Assembly (NCBI RefSeq): GCF_003259255.1
Contig: NZ_QGOL01000007.1
Location: 1-64,000 of the forward strand
Reading direction: 5' to 3'
Length of the DNA: 64,000 bases
Origin: Algoriphagus litoralis
GTDB lineage: Bacteria > Bacteroidota > Bacteroidia > Cytophagales > Cyclobacteriaceae
Shown in pieces: positions 62,488 through 64,000 of the stretch. Every line of letters starts with the position of its first letter. Position 1 is the stretch's first letter. The notes below the pieces were generated by a model that did not search any database, was not told where the DNA came from, and worked only from the letters and a program-made list of their open reading frames with translations. The position numbers and the translations under genes are program-made.

Positions 62488-64000
62488 ATGGAACAAGCGT
62501 TGATTTATATGGTCCCGGCACTTGGTGTGTTGGGTCTTATTGTGATGGCTGTGAAATCTTCCTGGGTCGTCAAACAAGAGACAGGAGATAAAAACATGGT
62601 AGAACTTGCCGGCTACATAGCGGACGGTGCCATGGCATTTTTAAGAGCAGAATGGAAGGTGCTTTCCTATTTTGCCATTATTGCAGCCATTGTTTTGGCC
62701 TGGTCTGGGATGCTCGTAGAAACCTCCCACCCAACTATTGCAATCTCATTTATTATTGGCGCTTTTCTTTCAGCATTTGCAGGCTATATCGGGATGAAAA
62801 TTGCCACGAAAGCCAATGTGAGAACGACCCAAGCCGCTCGAACCAGTCTCAAACATGCACTGAAAGTTTCCTTCACAGGCGGATCTGTGATGGGGCTAGG
62901 TGTAGCCGGATTGGCCGTATTAGGATTGGGCGCACTTTTCATCATTTTATATCAAGTATTCGTAGTCAGTGTAGGTGCTGGAGTAAACGGCATCGAAATG
63001 GAAAAAGCCCTCGAAGTATTGGCAGGATTTTCATTAGGTGCTGAATCTATCGCACTTTTTGCCCGAGTGGGCGGCGGTATTTACACTAAAGCTGCTGACG
63101 TAGGAGCTGACTTGGTAGGAAAAGTTGAAGCGGGAATTCCCGAAGACGACGTAAGAAACCCTGCCACAATCGCTGACAACGTAGGAGACAATGTAGGAGA
63201 CGTAGCAGGAATGGGTGCCGATTTGTTTGGTTCTTATGTGGCTACGATTTTGGCTACCATGGTATTGGGTAGAGAAATTGTATCGGTAGATGCTTTTGGC
63301 GGAATCGCGCCGATATTACTTCCAATGGTTTTGGCAGGTTTGGGAATTGTATTTTCGATCCTAGGGATGGCCTTTGTTACCATCAAGGATGACAAAGGTG
63401 ACGTGCAAAAAGCACTTAACATGGGTAACTGGTCTTCGATCCTTTTCACCGGTATTGCTTCATTCTTTGTGGTGCAATACATGTTGCCTGAGACCCTTTC
63501 TATCCGAGGCTATGAATTCACCAATATGGATGTGTTTTATGCCATTGTTTTGGGATTAGTGGTCGGCACATTGATGTCTATCATTACTGAATACTATACA
63601 GCCATGGGTAAGCGACCTGTATTATCCATCATCAAGCAATCAGGCACCGGTCACGCCACGAATATTATCGGTGGGCTTTCAGTTGGCATGGAATCCACAG
63701 TGCTCCCCATCCTCGTATTGGCAGGCGGTATTTATGGTTCCTATGAGTTTGCGGGACTGTACGGTGTAGCCATCGCTGCAGCGGGAATGATGGCAACCAC
63801 AGCTATGCAATTGGCTATAGATGCCTTCGGACCGATTGCGGATAATGCAGGTGGAATCGCGGAGATGTCCCAACTTCCTGAAGAAGTAAGGGGACGTACG
63901 GATATTTTGGATGCGGTAGGCAATACTACAGCAGCTACCGGGAAAGGATTCGCCATCGCTTCAGCAGCCTTGACTTCCTTGGCCTTGTTTGCTGCATTTG
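62488..64000 (+). CDS. hppA: Membrane-bound proton/sodium pyrophosphatase (partial, right end cut)
   Basis: The first 504 codons are visible; the gene runs off the window. It hydrolyses PPi to pump H+ and/or Na+ across the inner membrane. Family motifs are [20 protein letters not shown] (substrate site), [30 protein letters not shown] and [14 protein letters not shown]. The determinant segment [10 protein letters not shown] has Ala and Gly at the positions that are Lys and Thr in potassium-independent enzymes, so it is the K+-dependent type. Na+ versus H+ specificity is not decided. Driven by a strong promoter. Confidence 0.95.
   Translation, partial: MEQALIYMVPALGVLGLIVMAVKSSWVVKQETGDKNMVELAGYIADGAMAFLRAEWKVLSYFAIIAAIVLAWSGMLVETSHPTIAISFIIGAFLSAFAGYIGMKIATKANVRTTQAARTSLKHALKVSFTGGSVMGLGVAGLAVLGLGALFIILYQVFVVSVGAGVNGIEMEKALEVLAGFSLGAESIALFARVGGGIYTKAADVGADLVGKVEAGIPEDDVRNPATIADNVGDNVGDVAGMGADLFGSYVATILATMVLGREIVSVDAFGGIAPILLPMVLAGLGIVFSILGMAFVTIKDDKGDVQKALNMGNWSSILFTGIASFFVVQYMLPETLSIRGYEFTNMDVFYAIVLGLVVGTLMSIITEYYTAMGKRPVLSIIKQSGTGHATNIIGGLSVGMESTVLPILVLAGGIYGSYEFAGLYGVAIAAAGMMATTAMQLAIDAFGPIADNAGGIAEMSQLPEEVRGRTDILDAVGNTTAATGKGFAIASAALTSLALFAAF

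Noticed and set aside
62652-63044. 130-codon frame inside the pyrophosphatase gene
   Set aside because: It is in another frame of a gene with clear family motifs that runs off the window.

Overview
The window reads as a chromosomal segment of a Bacteroidota bacterium, most likely of the Cytophagales/Cyclobacteriaceae (Algoriphagus-like). The signs are moderate GC content, weak Shine-Dalgarno signals, type IX secretion (T9SS) C-terminal sorting domains on two large secreted proteins, promoters of the TTG-N19-TAnnTTTG type, DUF3822 next to coaD, an LptE-family lipoprotein beside a sigma-54 activator, and a PVC-type haem-binding protein. Gene density is high, with several convergent pairs that overlap or nearly touch. 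The window holds two intact tRNA genes (Leu-CAG, Pro-GGG) and one decayed tRNA-Pro-like sequence at the left edge. I see no rRNA, CRISPR array, IS element or prophage.

Layout. 1-3.4 kb: tRNA-like relic with duplicated terminator, an AGCS amino-acid symporter, tRNA-Leu and an AI-2E family permease. 3.4-7.2 kb: a 1278-residue lipoprotein joining a PmoA-like (DUF6807) domain, a sugar-dehydrogenase-like propeller, HEAT-like repeats and a cytochrome c domain. 7.3-18.4 kb: housekeeping and transport genes (GNAT, EamA, Tat phosphoesterase, ABC exporter, DUF1573, RecD-like helicase, two NUDIX hydrolases, DUF3822-coaD, pyrE).

18.4-23.3 kb, minus strand: a compact five-gene cassette. In transcription order it encodes an alpha/beta esterase, an ATP-grasp ligase, a GCS2 carboxylate-amine ligase, a stand-alone class I glutamine amidotransferase, and a second ATP-grasp protein whose motif order looks circularly permuted. 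This is the best candidate in the window for an uncharacterised biosynthetic pathway, probably for an amidated or peptide-like small molecule.

23.4-30.2 kb: membrane protein, gamma-carbonic anhydrase, YceI lipoprotein, pabB-dinB, and a T9SS-exported M64 metallopeptidase with a coupled lipoprotein. 30.5-39.0 kb: an envelope and stress block (miaB, sigma-54 activator, lptE, small TPR-like protein, secG, sterol-desaturase-like oxygenase, groES-groEL). A good -24/-12 sigma-54 promoter candidate lies upstream of groES. 39.2-43.8 kb: a lone receiver protein and a 1340-residue T9SS repeat protein with a signal peptide but no conventional start codon. 43.8-47.8 kb: three exported hydrolases (S12-like, S10-like, amidohydrolase) in a row.

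47.9-54.2 kb: small acetyltransferases, kdsB, and a Wza/Wzc-type polysaccharide export pair. 54.3-57.4 kb: small stress-type proteins, a Crp/Fnr regulator and tRNA-Pro. 57.5-60.0 kb: two DM13-domain lipoproteins flanking an outer-membrane beta-barrel protein and a Crp/Fnr regulator, which looks like a self-contained envelope unit. 60.0-64.0 kb: a histidine kinase/OmpR-type regulator pair divergent from a K+-dependent-type membrane pyrophosphatase gene that runs off the right end and has a near-perfect Bacteroidota promoter.
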